This document shows positions 48,227 through 56,465 of a stretch of 64,000 nt of DNA, piece by piece. The notes under the pieces are model-generated. The model did no database searches. It worked only from the letters and a program-made list of their open reading frames with translations, and was not told the DNA's origin. The first letter of the stretch is position 1; each line of letters begins with the position of its first letter. Origin of the DNA: Amycolatopsis mediterranei (lineage in GTDB: Bacteria > Actinomycetota > Actinomycetes > Mycobacteriales > Pseudonocardiaceae); contig NZ_CP100416.1 in NCBI RefSeq assembly GCF_026017845.1, positions 6,046,132 to 6,110,131 on the forward strand, written 5' to 3'. The translations under genes and the position numbers were made by a program.

Positions 48227-50290
48227 TCACTTCCAATCCTGGTTCTTCCAGTCCCCGATCACCGGCGGCGCGACCGCTTCTTCGCCCGCGAAGAAGTTCG
48301 GGTCGTCGCTTTCGAGGTAGTCGGCCGACTTGTGTTCCTTGTCGTCTTCCTTCTTGCCGCCGCGGCCGGCGCCCATGCCGCCCATGCCCGGCGATCCCGC
48401 GGCGCCGGACGCACCGCGGCCCGACATCGCGTTGCGTGCTGCCGCCGCTTCGGCTTCCGCGGCCGCGCCGGAGGCGGCTCCACCGCTCAGGTTGCCCGCA
48501 CCCGTGCCGCGCACGCCGCCGCCGGCACCACCGGCCCCGGAACCACCTGCCCCGGAGCCGCCGCCGATCCCGCCGAGGGAACCGCCGCCGCCACCGGCCC
48601 CGCCGCCGATCCCGCCGAGCCGGCTGGCGATGCTTTCGCCGTTGATCCCGCCGCCGCGCCCGATGGTCGGCATCTTGGCGCCACCGGGCGTGTTGAGCCC
48701 GCCGGAGCCGAGGGGCAGCCCGGTGATCGGGTCGATGCCGGGCGGGGTGAACCCGGGGATCGAACCGCCGCCGCGGACGGTGCCACCGCCCCCGCCGGAG
48801 ATGTCCGGGATGTTCGGGATCGACGGCGGGGTGAACCCGCTGCCGCCGGTGCCCCCGCCCCCGCCGATTCCCGAGGGCGTGAAGCCGGACGACGTCGTGG
48901 AGTCGTCGAAGTGCGGCAGCGACGAGCCGGGGATGCCGGCACCGCTGAAGTTGCCGCCGGTGGGCGTGTTGGGGACGTCGAAGTTCGGCGGGGTGAAGCC
49001 CGCACCGCCGCCACCCGCGCCGCCGCCGGGGATGCCACTACCGGGAATGCCACTGCCCGGGATGCCACTGCCCGGGATGCCACTGCCCGGAATGCCGCTG
49101 CCGGAGAAGCCGGAGCCGCCGCCCTGCGTGTCGCTGCCCGGAATGCCACTACCGGAGAAGCCGCTGCCGCTGCCGGTGCCCGAGCCGTCGCCCGGAATGC
49201 CACTGCCCGGAATGCCACTTCCGGAAAAGCCGGAGCCGCTGCCCGAGCCGCCGCCGGGGATGCCCGCACCGCTGCCGCCCCCGCCGGCACCGTCGAGCCC
49301 CGCGGCGCGGGCGTCGAGCGGGCTCTGCGGGGTGACGCCGTCCATCGCGGTCCGCGTCGCCAGCGGCTGCCCATCACCGCCACCCGCCGCGGAGCCGCTG
49401 CGCGCGACGACGTTCTGCCTGGTCGCCGTGGCCGTCGGCAGCTTCGGCGGGGCCGGGAACCGCGGGGTGGCGACCGCGCCGCCGATGGTCTCGTCGTACT
49501 GCGTCATGATCTGCGCGGCGTGCTCCCGCGCGGCCTGCTGCGCCCGATAGGTCTGCATGGCCTCGCCCGCGGCCGCCGCGTACTGCACCGGGTCGGTCAT
49601 CGACATCAGGCGCTGGTTGGTCGACTGCAGGTCGAACTGCACCGGCGGGTTCGCGACCATCTGCCGCTGGGTCTCGTTGAGCGCCTGGGAGTGGATCTCC
49701 TGCTGCCGGCCGGCGAGCGTGGCCCCCTGCGCGGTCGCGCCCAGCCACTTGCCGACGCCGGCGAGGTGCTCGCGGACGGCGTCACCGGCGCCGCCCTGCC
49801 AGTTGTCGGTGCTGGCGTTGATCGCGTCGGCGAGGGTCTTCTGGTGGGTGCCGAGGTCGTTGCCGACGCTCACCCATTCTTCCGAAGTTTCCGCGACGGT
49901 CGCCGGATTGGCGTCCAGTGTGATGGCTTCGTTCATCTGTTCGTGGCTGGCGTTGTTCCACAGCGTGCGCGGCGCCCCACCGGTTTCGCGCATGGCGAGG
50001 CCCTCGTCGAGGCCGTGCTTGGCGTCGTCGAGGTGCTGCTGGTAGAGCTCCTGGATCTTCCGGTCGCGCAGCACGGGGTCGACGACCGGGCCGAGCCAGC
50101 CGCGCCGGATCTCGTCGTCGACCTGCCGGGTGGCCATCTCGCGGATTTGGTCGCCCGAGGGCGAGTGGTCCGTGGTCAGCGGTCCGACGTAGTACTTCGA
50201 CGACGAATCGGCGGTCACGTCGTAGAGCGGACTGCGCGGGTTGTAGTCCGGGGACGACGGGTCCGAGACGGACTCGGCGGTGGGTGCCAC
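48227..50290 (-). CDS. WXG/PPE-like type VII secretion protein with long Gly-rich tail
   Basis: The protein has 687 aa from GTG 50290 (GGGAG upstream); the longer in-frame reading has no start signal. The N-terminal ~290 residues are helical, with the W-x-G turn NWQGGAGDAVREHL at about 164-166, as in PPE/WXG proteins. Residues ~340-630 are low complexity: Gly, Ser, Pro and Ile, including repeated PGSGI units. The C-terminus (KEDDKEHKSADYLESDD) is acidic. The protein may be a secreted or surface partner of the RHS toxin, with the EspG-like protein as chaperone. Confidence 0.78.
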   Translation of the reverse strand: MAPTAESVSDPSSPDYNPRSPLYDVTADSSSKYYVGPLTTDHSPSGDQIREMATRQVDDEIRRGWLGPVVDPVLRDRKIQELYQQHLDDAKHGLDEGLAMRETGGAPRTLWNNASHEQMNEAITLDANPATVAETSEEWVSVGNDLGTHQKTLADAINASTDNWQGGAGDAVREHLAGVGKWLGATAQGATLAGRQQEIHSQALNETQRQMVANPPVQFDLQSTNQRLMSMTDPVQYAAAAGEAMQTYRAQQAAREHAAQIMTQYDETIGGAVATPRFPAPPKLPTATATRQNVVARSGSAAGGGDGQPLATRTAMDGVTPQSPLDARAAGLDGAGGGGSGAGIPGGGSGSGSGFSGSGIPGSGIPGDGSGTGSGSGFSGSGIPGSDTQGGGSGFSGSGIPGSGIPGSGIPGSGIPGSGIPGGGAGGGGAGFTPPNFDVPNTPTGGNFSGAGIPGSSLPHFDDSTTSSGFTPSGIGGGGGTGGSGFTPPSIPNIPDISGGGGGTVRGGGSIPGFTPPGIDPITGLPLGSGGLNTPGGAKMPTIGRGGGINGESIASRLGGIGGGAGGGGGSLGGIGGGSGAGGSGAGGAGGGVRGTGAGNLSGGAASGAAAEAEAAAARNAMSGRGASGAAGSPGMGGMGAGRGGKKEDDKEHKSADYLESDDPNFFAGEEAVAPPVIGDWKNQDWK
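49015..49260. repeat. 15-bp tandem repeats encoding Gly-Ser-Gly-Ile-Pro
   Basis: The unit GCCACTGCCCGGGAT (minus strand codes for IPGSG) recurs many times with period 15 and a few substitutions. The array probably changes length by replication slippage and would vary the tail of the PPE-like protein without frameshift. Confidence 0.8.
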
Positions 50291-50298
50291 GGTCTCCC

Positions 50299-50766
50299 TC
50301 AGCTCTGGTCGGCGGCCGGGAGCGAGGTCAGCGTCGTGCGCGTGGTCTCTTCCCGGGACTTGTAGTTCTGCTTGGCCAGCTTGATGGCTTCGATGTAGGT
50401 CGGGAACTCCTGCCGCGCGGCCTGCAGCTGGGTGACGAGGCCGTGCTCGTCGGCGGCGGTGCTGACCATGTGCGCGGACACCCACTGCCCGGTGGCGGTC
50501 CGGCTCAGCGCCGGCGCGTCGTGCAACCGCTGCAGGTTCGCCCAGCGCTGCTCGAGCGACTCGAGCACGCCTTCGAGCGCCTCGATCAGCTGGTTGCCCG
50601 TGGTGTCGTCGATGGCGAAGCCACCGGTCTGGGCAAGCCGCTTCAGCTGCGCCCCGGCGAGCCCGACCCGCAGGGCGGCCACCGTCTTGGCCTCGGGTGT
50701 CGTGGCGGCCTGCATCTGCATGGTGGCCTGGAGAGCCTGGGCCGTGGCCGCGGTCTCTTCGGTCAT
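50299..50766 (-). CDS. Small helical protein in the secretion operon
   Basis: The protein has 155 aa from ATG 50766 (GAGGAACAG upstream). It is nearly all helix: TEETAATAQALQATMQMQAA, LIEALEGVLESLEQRWANLQ and LVTQLQAARQEFPTYIEAIK. It could be a helical-hairpin partner of the PPE-like protein encoded 8 bp downstream. No family is recognised and no secretion motif is certain. Confidence 0.7.
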   Translation of the reverse strand: MTEETAATAQALQATMQMQAATTPEAKTVAALRVGLAGAQLKRLAQTGGFAIDDTTGNQLIEALEGVLESLEQRWANLQRLHDAPALSRTATGQWVSAHMVSTAADEHGLVTQLQAARQEFPTYIEAIKLAKQNYKSREETTRTTLTSLPAADQS

Positions 50767-50785
50767 CAGGACTGTTCCTCCCCGA

Positions 50786-51628
50786 TCAGTAGACAGCGGC
50801 GATCGCGTCGCGGATGGCGCGCGAGAGGTCGGCCCGGCCGGCGGGCACGTACTCCGCGGTGAGTTCCCCGGCCTCGCCCGTCCGGGTGTGCACGAGGTAC
50901 CGGCCATCGGCGGTGTCGAGCCAGCTCAGCGGCTCGCCGGCGAGCCGTTCGCCCCGCCGCCCCTGAGCACTGACGGCAATGTGCCCACCACCCAGCCGAG
51001 GTTCGGCGAGCACCCGTTCGAGCACGGCGACATCGGACGGTTTCGCAGCCGGCGGCCGCCGCCCGGGCCGCACGACGGCCTTGACCTCGATCATCCCGAA
51101 GGCATCGGTCTCTTCTTCGTCGAACTCGGCGTCCGCGATCCGCTTCGCGGTCATGGCGGAAACCTCCCGCCCGGCGGCCCGGTGGACGACGTGCTTCCCG
51201 GTGCTGGCGGCAGGGGCCGGCGGCAGCACCCCGGTGACGACCTCGACGAGTTCTTCGTCGGCGAACAGCGAAAACAGCAGTTCATCGGTGTCCGGAGCCT
51301 GCGTGATCCCGAGCGCCTGGGCACCGTCGCTGACGACGAGAACGGCCACATCGGCCCCGAGCCCGTCGATCCCGCTGACGGCGACCGAGACCCGCGGTTC
51401 GGCGAGCAGTTCGAAGGCGGCCCGGACACCGGGGTGCAGCTCACCGGAGACGGAGAGCCGCCGTTCTTCCAGTGCGTCGTAGACCTGCCGGGCCACGCGC
51501 ACGAACCGCACGGGATCGGTGGGCAGGTTCCCGGCCCGGAGCGGGTACCGCCGGACATCGCCCCCGGTAGCCCGCCCGACGACGAGTGCTTCGAAGACCT
51601 CGAGGACGAACTCGAACCGCTCCGCCAT
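50786..51628 (-). CDS. espG: EspG-like ESX secretion-associated chaperone
   Basis: The protein has about 280 aa from ATG 51628 (GAGGGG upstream; in-frame ATGs at 51649 and 51667 are alternatives). The EspG family pattern begins FEFVLEVFEALVVGRATGGD; ELLFSLFADEELVEVVTGVL and VGLF-like core segments follow, ending RADLSRAIRDAIAAVY. EspG proteins bind PPE partners and keep them soluble for ESX export. It leads the operon whose third gene is PPE-like, so a chaperone-client pair is likely. Confidence 0.8.
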   Translation of the reverse strand: MAERFEFVLEVFEALVVGRATGGDVRRYPLRAGNLPTDPVRFVRVARQVYDALEERRLSVSGELHPGVRAAFELLAEPRVSVAVSGIDGLGADVAVLVVSDGAQALGITQAPDTDELLFSLFADEELVEVVTGVLPPAPAASTGKHVVHRAAGREVSAMTAKRIADAEFDEEETDAFGMIEVKAVVRPGRRPPAAKPSDVAVLERVLAEPRLGGGHIAVSAQGRRGERLAGEPLSWLDTADGRYLVHTRTGEAGELTAEYVPAGRADLSRAIRDAIAAVY

Positions 51629-51667
51629 TGCCCCTCGCCGGATCCTTTTCATCAAACCTTCAAGCAA

Positions 51668-52317
51668 GTTCCCTGATGAACATTAGCAGTGCGGCCGGGG
51701 TGGGCGTCGGCACCGCCACCCGGATGCCCGAAAGACCACGATCCCCTGGACCACGCGGGCAAAGAAGCCCGAATCGCCCGACGGAGTGAGTGCGGCCCCC
51801 GGTCGGGTGAGGGGGACGGTTTGTTTGGCGAGGTGACGGACTTGGCCTGGTGGGTGAGGTGCGGCGTGGGTGGAAGGAGGTGGGCTGGCCGGGTCGGCGG
51901 GCCGATTCGCTGGTTCGCTGCTCGCTCGGCTCGGAAGCCGGATGACGCATGTCACCGCGGATTCAGCATCAGCACCGGGGCCAGCGGCTACCGCGACGGC
52001 GGCGGCGACCGAGGCGGCGGCGGTAACTGTGGCGGTCGTGGCGAAGGAAGGATCTGGCCACAGCGGCGGCAGCGATCGAGGCGGCAGCGGGGACCGTGGC
52101 CGCGACCGAGCCTGCAGCAGCGATCGAGGCAGCGCAGCGACCGTGGCCACGGCAGCGATCGAGGCGGCGGCGGTGACTGGGGTGGTCGCGGAGGAAGAGT
52201 GGGCAACAGTGGCACGATCGCGGCCCCGGAAGCAGCAGCTGCGATGGCGCTGGTGATTGCGCGGGCGTGGGTGTGGGTGTGGGCCCGTAGCCGTGTGGCT
52301 GCGGGCCTTTCCCGTGT
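51668..52317. other. Repeat-rich gap without a supported gene
   Basis: Short ORFs occur in several frames but none has a convincing start, codon pattern or family. Degenerate internal repeats are present: GCAGCGATCGAGGC at 52069, 52117 and 52152, and a ~37-bp block at 52005-52041 repeated with a few changes at 52154-52190. The region probably grew by local duplication. It holds the promoter region of the espG operon on its left side. Confidence 0.55.
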
Positions 52318-53547
52318 TCAGGCTGCGAATGGGAGTGGTTGGTGGAGGTTGTTGCGCCTGGGTTTTCGGCGTTTGTCGAGGAACACCGGTGGGAGGAACT
52401 CTGGGAGGCCGTCGGCGGCGATGCGGACTTGCCAGCCGGAGCGGTGCAGGAGCCGGTGGTGGTGGGCGCACATCAGGACCAGGTTGGTCAGGTCGGTGGG
52501 ACCGCCGTCGGCCCAGTGACGGATGTGGTGGCCTTGGCAGTGGCGGGGTGGGCGGTGGCAGCCGGGGAACGCGCAGCCGCGGTCGCGTAGGTACAGGGCA
52601 CGGCGGAGCCCGGCGGAGATCAGGCGGCGGAGACGGCCCAGGTTAAGGGGTTCGCTTTTCTCGCCCATGACGGCGGGGATGAGCATGCTGTCGCAGGCGT
52701 GCACCCGTGCTTCCGCGGCCGACATCTCGCCGGCGTCGCCGAGGGTGGCCGTCCCGACCCCGGACTTCAGGTCCGCTAGCGACACCGCGACCATCACGTG
52801 GGCCCGTTCCCCGGCTTGCGTGGGCAGGTCCGGGGAGTTGAGGGCGAGGTCGATCGTGTCGGAGAAGGCGTCGCCGTAGCGTTGGGGCAGGGTGCGGTGG
52901 TCGGGGCCCTCGTCGCTGGTGCGGCGCTCGGCGATGGCGTCGAGCACAGCGCTGGCGCGGGTGCCGGTCTCGTCGTCGAACGTGCCGTTCAGTTCCCAGA
53001 TGCCGGTTCTTTTGCGGCGCAGGAACAGTTCCCGGGTGGGGGTGGCGGGTTCGGTGGTGGCGGGTTCGGCGCCGTCGGGGTTCAGATGGGCCAGAATCCT
53101 GGCGCCGAGGGCGGCGACCTGCTTGTGTCCGGCGTCGGCGGCGAAAGACAGGAGATTCTGCTCAACGCCGGCATGGTGCTCGGGTGGGACCTGGGTGAGG
53201 ACACCGGTGATCACGTCGATCATCGGGGTGCTCAGCTCCCCAGCGCGCGCGGCAACACCGGTTGCAGGGGCGAGAGCGGGAATCGGGCTGCCGTCGAGGT
53301 TGCGGCCCGGGTGGAGAGCCCGGGCGCGTTTCACCATCCGTTCGCCCGCCTGCTTCGGGACATCGGCGAGGTGCTCCAGCAGCCGCGCGGCGGAACGGTA
53401 GCCGAACAGCTCCATCACCCCACGCTGCTCGATTTCCACCAGCAGCGCACCAAGTTCGGCCTCGGCAGTCCGCATGCACGCGACCAGCTCACCGATGCGG
53501 TCGGCGAGGACCACCGCATCGGAGGGGAGGGCCGCGTTGTCGGTCAT
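52318..53547 (-). CDS. DUF222 / HNH endonuclease-signature protein (13E12 repeat family)
   Basis: The protein has 409 aa. The DUF222 region (about 10-300) begins DRIGELVACMRTAEAELGAL. The HNH motif at the C-terminus is CAFPGCHRPPRHCQGHHIRH followed by LVLMCAHHHRLLH, with paired Cys and His residues. These proteins are abundant and multi-copy in actinobacteria, resemble the mycobacterial 13E12 repeat proteins, and are thought to be nucleases of mobile origin. The ATG is next to an IS66 remnant 40 bp away. Confidence 0.9.
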   Translation of the reverse strand: MTDNAALPSDAVVLADRIGELVACMRTAEAELGALLVEIEQRGVMELFGYRSAARLLEHLADVPKQAGERMVKRARALHPGRNLDGSPIPALAPATGVAARAGELSTPMIDVITGVLTQVPPEHHAGVEQNLLSFAADAGHKQVAALGARILAHLNPDGAEPATTEPATPTRELFLRRKRTGIWELNGTFDDETGTRASAVLDAIAERRTSDEGPDHRTLPQRYGDAFSDTIDLALNSPDLPTQAGERAHVMVAVSLADLKSGVGTATLGDAGEMSAAEARVHACDSMLIPAVMGEKSEPLNLGRLRRLISAGLRRALYLRDRGCAFPGCHRPPRHCQGHHIRHWADGGPTDLTNLVLMCAHHHRLLHRSGWQVRIAADGLPEFLPPVFLDKRRKPRRNNLHQPLPFAA

Positions 53548-53594
53548 AACTCAAGATTACCGAGTATCGAACACCAGTTCATCACACGAAAGGG

Positions 53595-54378
53595 GTAACT
53601 GTTCAGGTCGTTTCGGCAGTGGTGGGTAGCCAAGGGTTTCCGGTGATGGCGTCGCGGAGGGCGGTGATGAGGTGGAGGCTGTGCTTGCGGGCGGTGGAGA
53701 TGTAGCCGCGGACGCGCAGCCACGCTTGGACGCTGTGTCGGGTGCGCCAGCCGCCGGAGATCTTCAGCTGGGCTTTGATCATGCGGAGGTCGCGTTCGGC
53801 TTGGTTGTTGGTGAACGGGACGGTGAGGTCGCGGGCGAACAGCAGCACCTGGTGCTGATAGTCGCGCAGGCGAACCAGCAGGTTCCGTGTCTTGCTTTGC
53901 TTGCGGCCTCGGTCGGGTGGGGGCAGCAGCAGGCCAAGATTGACGGTGCGGACGAACCCGGAGATCAGCAGATCGACGATGTGGGCGGGGATCGCGCCAG
54001 GCCGGCGTCTCGTGCTATATGCGCAGCAGTGTTGAGCTTTTCGAGAGTCTTCATGGCGATTCTGGGGGGTCGCTCCGGGCGTGCCTGGCTGCTTGCCCTG
54101 CTTGCGTCCGGACTTGCCGCAACGACTTGGGGGCGGGCTTGCTGAACCGGTCCGACGATGGTGCCATCGAGGAGTTACCCCGAGTTGGTGCCCAATCGGC
54201 GCTTGAGGGCGGCGACTTCGCCCCGCAACGCGGTGATCTCCTCCCGCGCACGAGCGAGCTCCACCGCCTGCGCTGCGACCAGCGCGGCCAGCTCGTCATA
54301 CGACGGACGAACACCGTCCCCCACAACAAGATCATCCCACAGGCCCGCTCACCGCCCGAAAACAGCCTGAACAGTTAC
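53595..54378 (-). mobile_element. Internally deleted IS66-family element with intact ends and 8-bp target duplication
   Basis: The left end GTAACTGTTCAGG (from 53595) and the right end, read in reverse complement from 54378 (GTAACTGTTCAGG), form terminal inverted repeats of about 18 bp with two mismatches. GTAA ends are usual for IS66. The flanks are an exact 8-bp direct repeat, CGAAAGGG, at 53587-53594 and 54379-54386, the known target-duplication length of the family. The 784-bp length is far below a complete element, so it lost its middle after insertion. Confidence 0.88.
53603..54335 (-). pseudogene. IS66 transposase remnant
   Basis: The C-terminal part (53603-53848 and upstream in the same frame to about 54000) reads PAHIVDLLISGFVRTVNLG, RNLLVRLRDYQHQVLLFARD, VPFTNNQAERDLRMIKAQLK and ISGGWRTRHSVQAWLRVRGY, typical of IS66. 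The N-terminal part (about 54335-54050) reads ELARAREEITALRGEVAALK and RRLGTNSG up to a stop, then NSSMAPSSDRFSKPAPKSLR in the next frame, then GKSGRKQGKQPGTPGATP in a third. The catalytic middle is deleted. At least two frameshifts and one large deletion make it inactive. Confidence 0.87.
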
Positions 54379-54420
54379 CGAAAGGGTACAACGAAGAACC
54401 CCCAGCAGGACGAATGAGAC

Positions 54421-55089
54421 TCAAGAAGCCACCTGCCGCGCCCGCTCGATATCCGGACCACGGTAGAGCCGCTCCGGAATCCGGGCCAATGTCGAAGGAT
54501 GGACCTGCGGCCCCAACCCGTAGAACTTCTGGAAACTCATGATCAACGGCCGCCAGGTGTCCGGGTCGATGCGGTCCTCGGTGCCGGCCATGCGGATCGA
54601 CTCGTGCACGAACACCCGCTGCACCCGCACCTCGAAGGCGACCACTCCCCCGTCTTCCCCCACCGGATGCACCGCCTCGACGACGACCTCCATGGCCACC
54701 GGGCACTCGGCGACCCGAGGCGGCGCCACGGTCGAAGACGCCACCGGTGTCAGCCCGGCTCGCTCGAACTTGTCCGCCACGTGGAAGTAGCCGCGCTTGC
54801 GCTTCCCGCCGGGCACCGGGTCCGACCCCGTCGTCAACGCCAGCCGGTCCACCGCCGGGGCCATCGACTCCGACGGCAGGTTCAACACACCTTCCCGGGT
54901 GCGCAACAGGTTCTGCGCGGTCTTCGACCGGACGCCCAGCCCGAGCACCGCCCGCCAGCCGAGCCAGAACGCCGAGGACATCGGGGCCAGATTGGCCGAA
55001 CCGTCTTCATTGGTACTGGAAATCAACACCACCGGAGTACCGAAATACAGGATACCGGGCTCGATGGCCGTGTGCTCAACAGGTTTCAC
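54421..55089 (-). CDS. Flavin-reductase-like FMN-binding protein
   Basis: The protein has about 222 aa from GTG 55089 (AGGA 8 nt upstream; ATG 55110 is an alternative). The split-barrel flavin reductase fold is suggested by FGTPVVLISSTNEDGSANLA, PMSSAFWLGWRAVLGLGV and TAQNLLRTREGVLNLPSESM. Members reduce or bind FMN. The substrate is unknown. It is separated from the molybdenum hydroxylase operon by a terminator hairpin, so it is probably its own unit. Confidence 0.8.
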   Translation of the reverse strand: MKPVEHTAIEPGILYFGTPVVLISSTNEDGSANLAPMSSAFWLGWRAVLGLGVRSKTAQNLLRTREGVLNLPSESMAPAVDRLALTTGSDPVPGGKRKRGYFHVADKFERAGLTPVASSTVAPPRVAECPVAMEVVVEAVHPVGEDGGVVAFEVRVQRVFVHESIRMAGTEDRIDPDTWRPLIMSFQKFYGLGPQVHPSTLARIPERLYRGPDIERARQVAS

Positions 55090-55150
55090 GCCACCGATCC
55101 TGCCGTCCACACGGGACCCGGCGCTGGCGGGAATCGGCCATCGCGATCAA

Positions 55151-55180
55151 GGGGGCGGCACCCGCGGAAGTGCCGCCCCC
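55151..55180 (-). terminator. Terminator of the molybdenum hydroxylase operon
   Basis: GGGGGCGGCAC (55151-55161) pairs with GTGCCGCCCCC (55170-55180) just past the stop of the FAD subunit gene. Confidence 0.75.
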
Positions 55181-55185
55181 TCTGC

Positions 55186-55998
55186 TCACCGCGAGGCTTG
55201 CGCCAAGGCCCGTCGTGTCAGGACCCGGGCCAGGTGACGGCGGTACTCCGCCGTCGCGTGGGGCTCGTCCGGCGGGTTCGTTCCTTCGGCCGCCAGCGCC
55301 GCCGCGTCGTCGATCGATGCCCCGGCCGCCAAGGCCTCCTCCGTGGCCGTGGCGCGCAAGGGCACTCCGCCCATGTTCACCAGGCCGACGCGGCCGCCCA
55401 CGACCGTCACCCCGACCATCGCCCAGTCGATCGCGCGGCGGGTGAACTTCTCGAAGCCCCAGCCCTGGCCCGTCTGGGCCGGGAGGCGGATCTCCGTCAG
55501 CAGTTCCGCCGGCTCCAGCGGTGTCGTGAACGGGCCGAGGAAGAACTCCGCCGCCGGGATGCGGCGCTCGCCCGACGGGCCACGGGCCACCAGGACCGCG
55601 TCCGAGGCCAGGACCGCCGCCGGGAGGTCGGCCGCCGAATCCGCGTGGACCAGGGAGCCGCCGATCGTGCCGCGGTGGCGGACCTGGCGGTCGCCCACCT
55701 CGCCGGACACGTGGGCCAGCAGGGGCGCGTGCTCCAGCAGCACCGGGTCCTGCACCAGCGCGCTGTACCGGGACAACGCGCCGATGACGACCTCGTCGCC
55801 CTCCAGCCGGACGTACCGCAGCTCGTCGAGCGGGCCGATGTCCACCAGGTACTCCGGCGCGGCCAGTCGCAGCTTCATCAGCGGCAGCAGGGAGTGGCCG
55901 CCCGCCAGCACCTTCGCGTCGTCGCCGTGCGAGGCCAGCAGCGTCAGCGCCTCGTCCACTGTGGACGCCCGCAGGTACTGGAACGAAGCGGGGATCAC
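55186..55998 (-). CDS. Molybdenum hydroxylase FAD subunit (CoxM-like)
   Basis: The protein has 270 aa. FAD-binding motifs of the xanthine dehydrogenase/CO dehydrogenase medium subunit are seen: HGDDAKVLAGGHSLLPLMKL and HRGTIGGSLVHADSAADLPA. The C-terminal domain ends with CO_deh_flav_C features (FTRRAIDWAMVGVTVVGGRV). It passes electrons from the Fe-S subunit to an external acceptor. The start overlaps the Fe-S subunit stop (ATGA). Confidence 0.9.
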   Translation of the reverse strand: MIPASFQYLRASTVDEALTLLASHGDDAKVLAGGHSLLPLMKLRLAAPEYLVDIGPLDELRYVRLEGDEVVIGALSRYSALVQDPVLLEHAPLLAHVSGEVGDRQVRHRGTIGGSLVHADSAADLPAAVLASDAVLVARGPSGERRIPAAEFFLGPFTTPLEPAELLTEIRLPAQTGQGWGFEKFTRRAIDWAMVGVTVVGGRVGLVNMGGVPLRATATEEALAAGASIDDAAALAAEGTNPPDEPHATAEYRRHLARVLTRRALAQASR

Positions 55999-56465
55999 CG
56001 GTCCACCTCCTGCCCCGACGCGTCTACCACGGCGCTCACGATGTTGTGGTACCCCGTGCAGCGGCAGAGGTTGCCCTCGAGCCCGGCGCGGACCTCGTCA
56101 CGCGCCGGCTTCGGGTTGTCGGCCAGCAGGGACACCGACGCCATGATCATCCCCGGCGTGCAGAACCCGCACTGCAGGCCGTGCTGCTCCCGGAACGCCC
56201 GCTGCACGGGGTGCAGCTCACCGTCCGAAGAGGACAGTCCTTCGACGGTGGTGACGGCGTGGCCGTCGGCCTGCGCGGCCAGCACCGTGCACGATTTGAC
56301 CGACTCGCCGTCGAGCAGCACCGTGCAGGCGCCGCAGGACGTCGTGTCGCAGCCGATGTTCGTGGCGGTCAGGCCGGCGGTGTCACGCAGGAAGTGCACC
56401 AGGAGCGTCCGGTCCGGCACCTCCTCGGTCAGCGACCGCCCGTTGACCTCGATCGAGACCTTCAC
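55995..56465 (-). CDS. Molybdenum hydroxylase 2Fe-2S subunit (CoxS-like)
   Basis: The protein has 156 aa. A plant-type ferredoxin domain (about 1-75) has GCDTTSCGACTVLLDG with a Cys further on; the C-terminal domain has CGFCTPGMIM and LEGNLCRCTGYHNI for the second 2Fe-2S cluster. It transfers electrons from the molybdenum centre to FAD. It overlaps both neighbours by 4 nt. Confidence 0.93.
   Translation of the reverse strand: MKVSIEVNGRSLTEEVPDRTLLVHFLRDTAGLTATNIGCDTTSCGACTVLLDGESVKSCTVLAAQADGHAVTTVEGLSSSDGELHPVQRAFREQHGLQCGFCTPGMIMASVSLLADNPKPARDEVRAGLEGNLCRCTGYHNIVSAVVDASGQEVDR

Noticed and set aside
48221..50365. Plus-strand frame opposite the PPE-like gene
   Set aside because: Low-complexity Arg/Ala/Gly translation, no ribosome site, and against the direction of a tight operon.
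51683..52471. Possible coding sequences in the gap upstream of espG
   Set aside because: Frames on both strands have low-complexity Pro/Arg/Ala translations, no ribosome sites and no recognisable domains, and they overlap each other.
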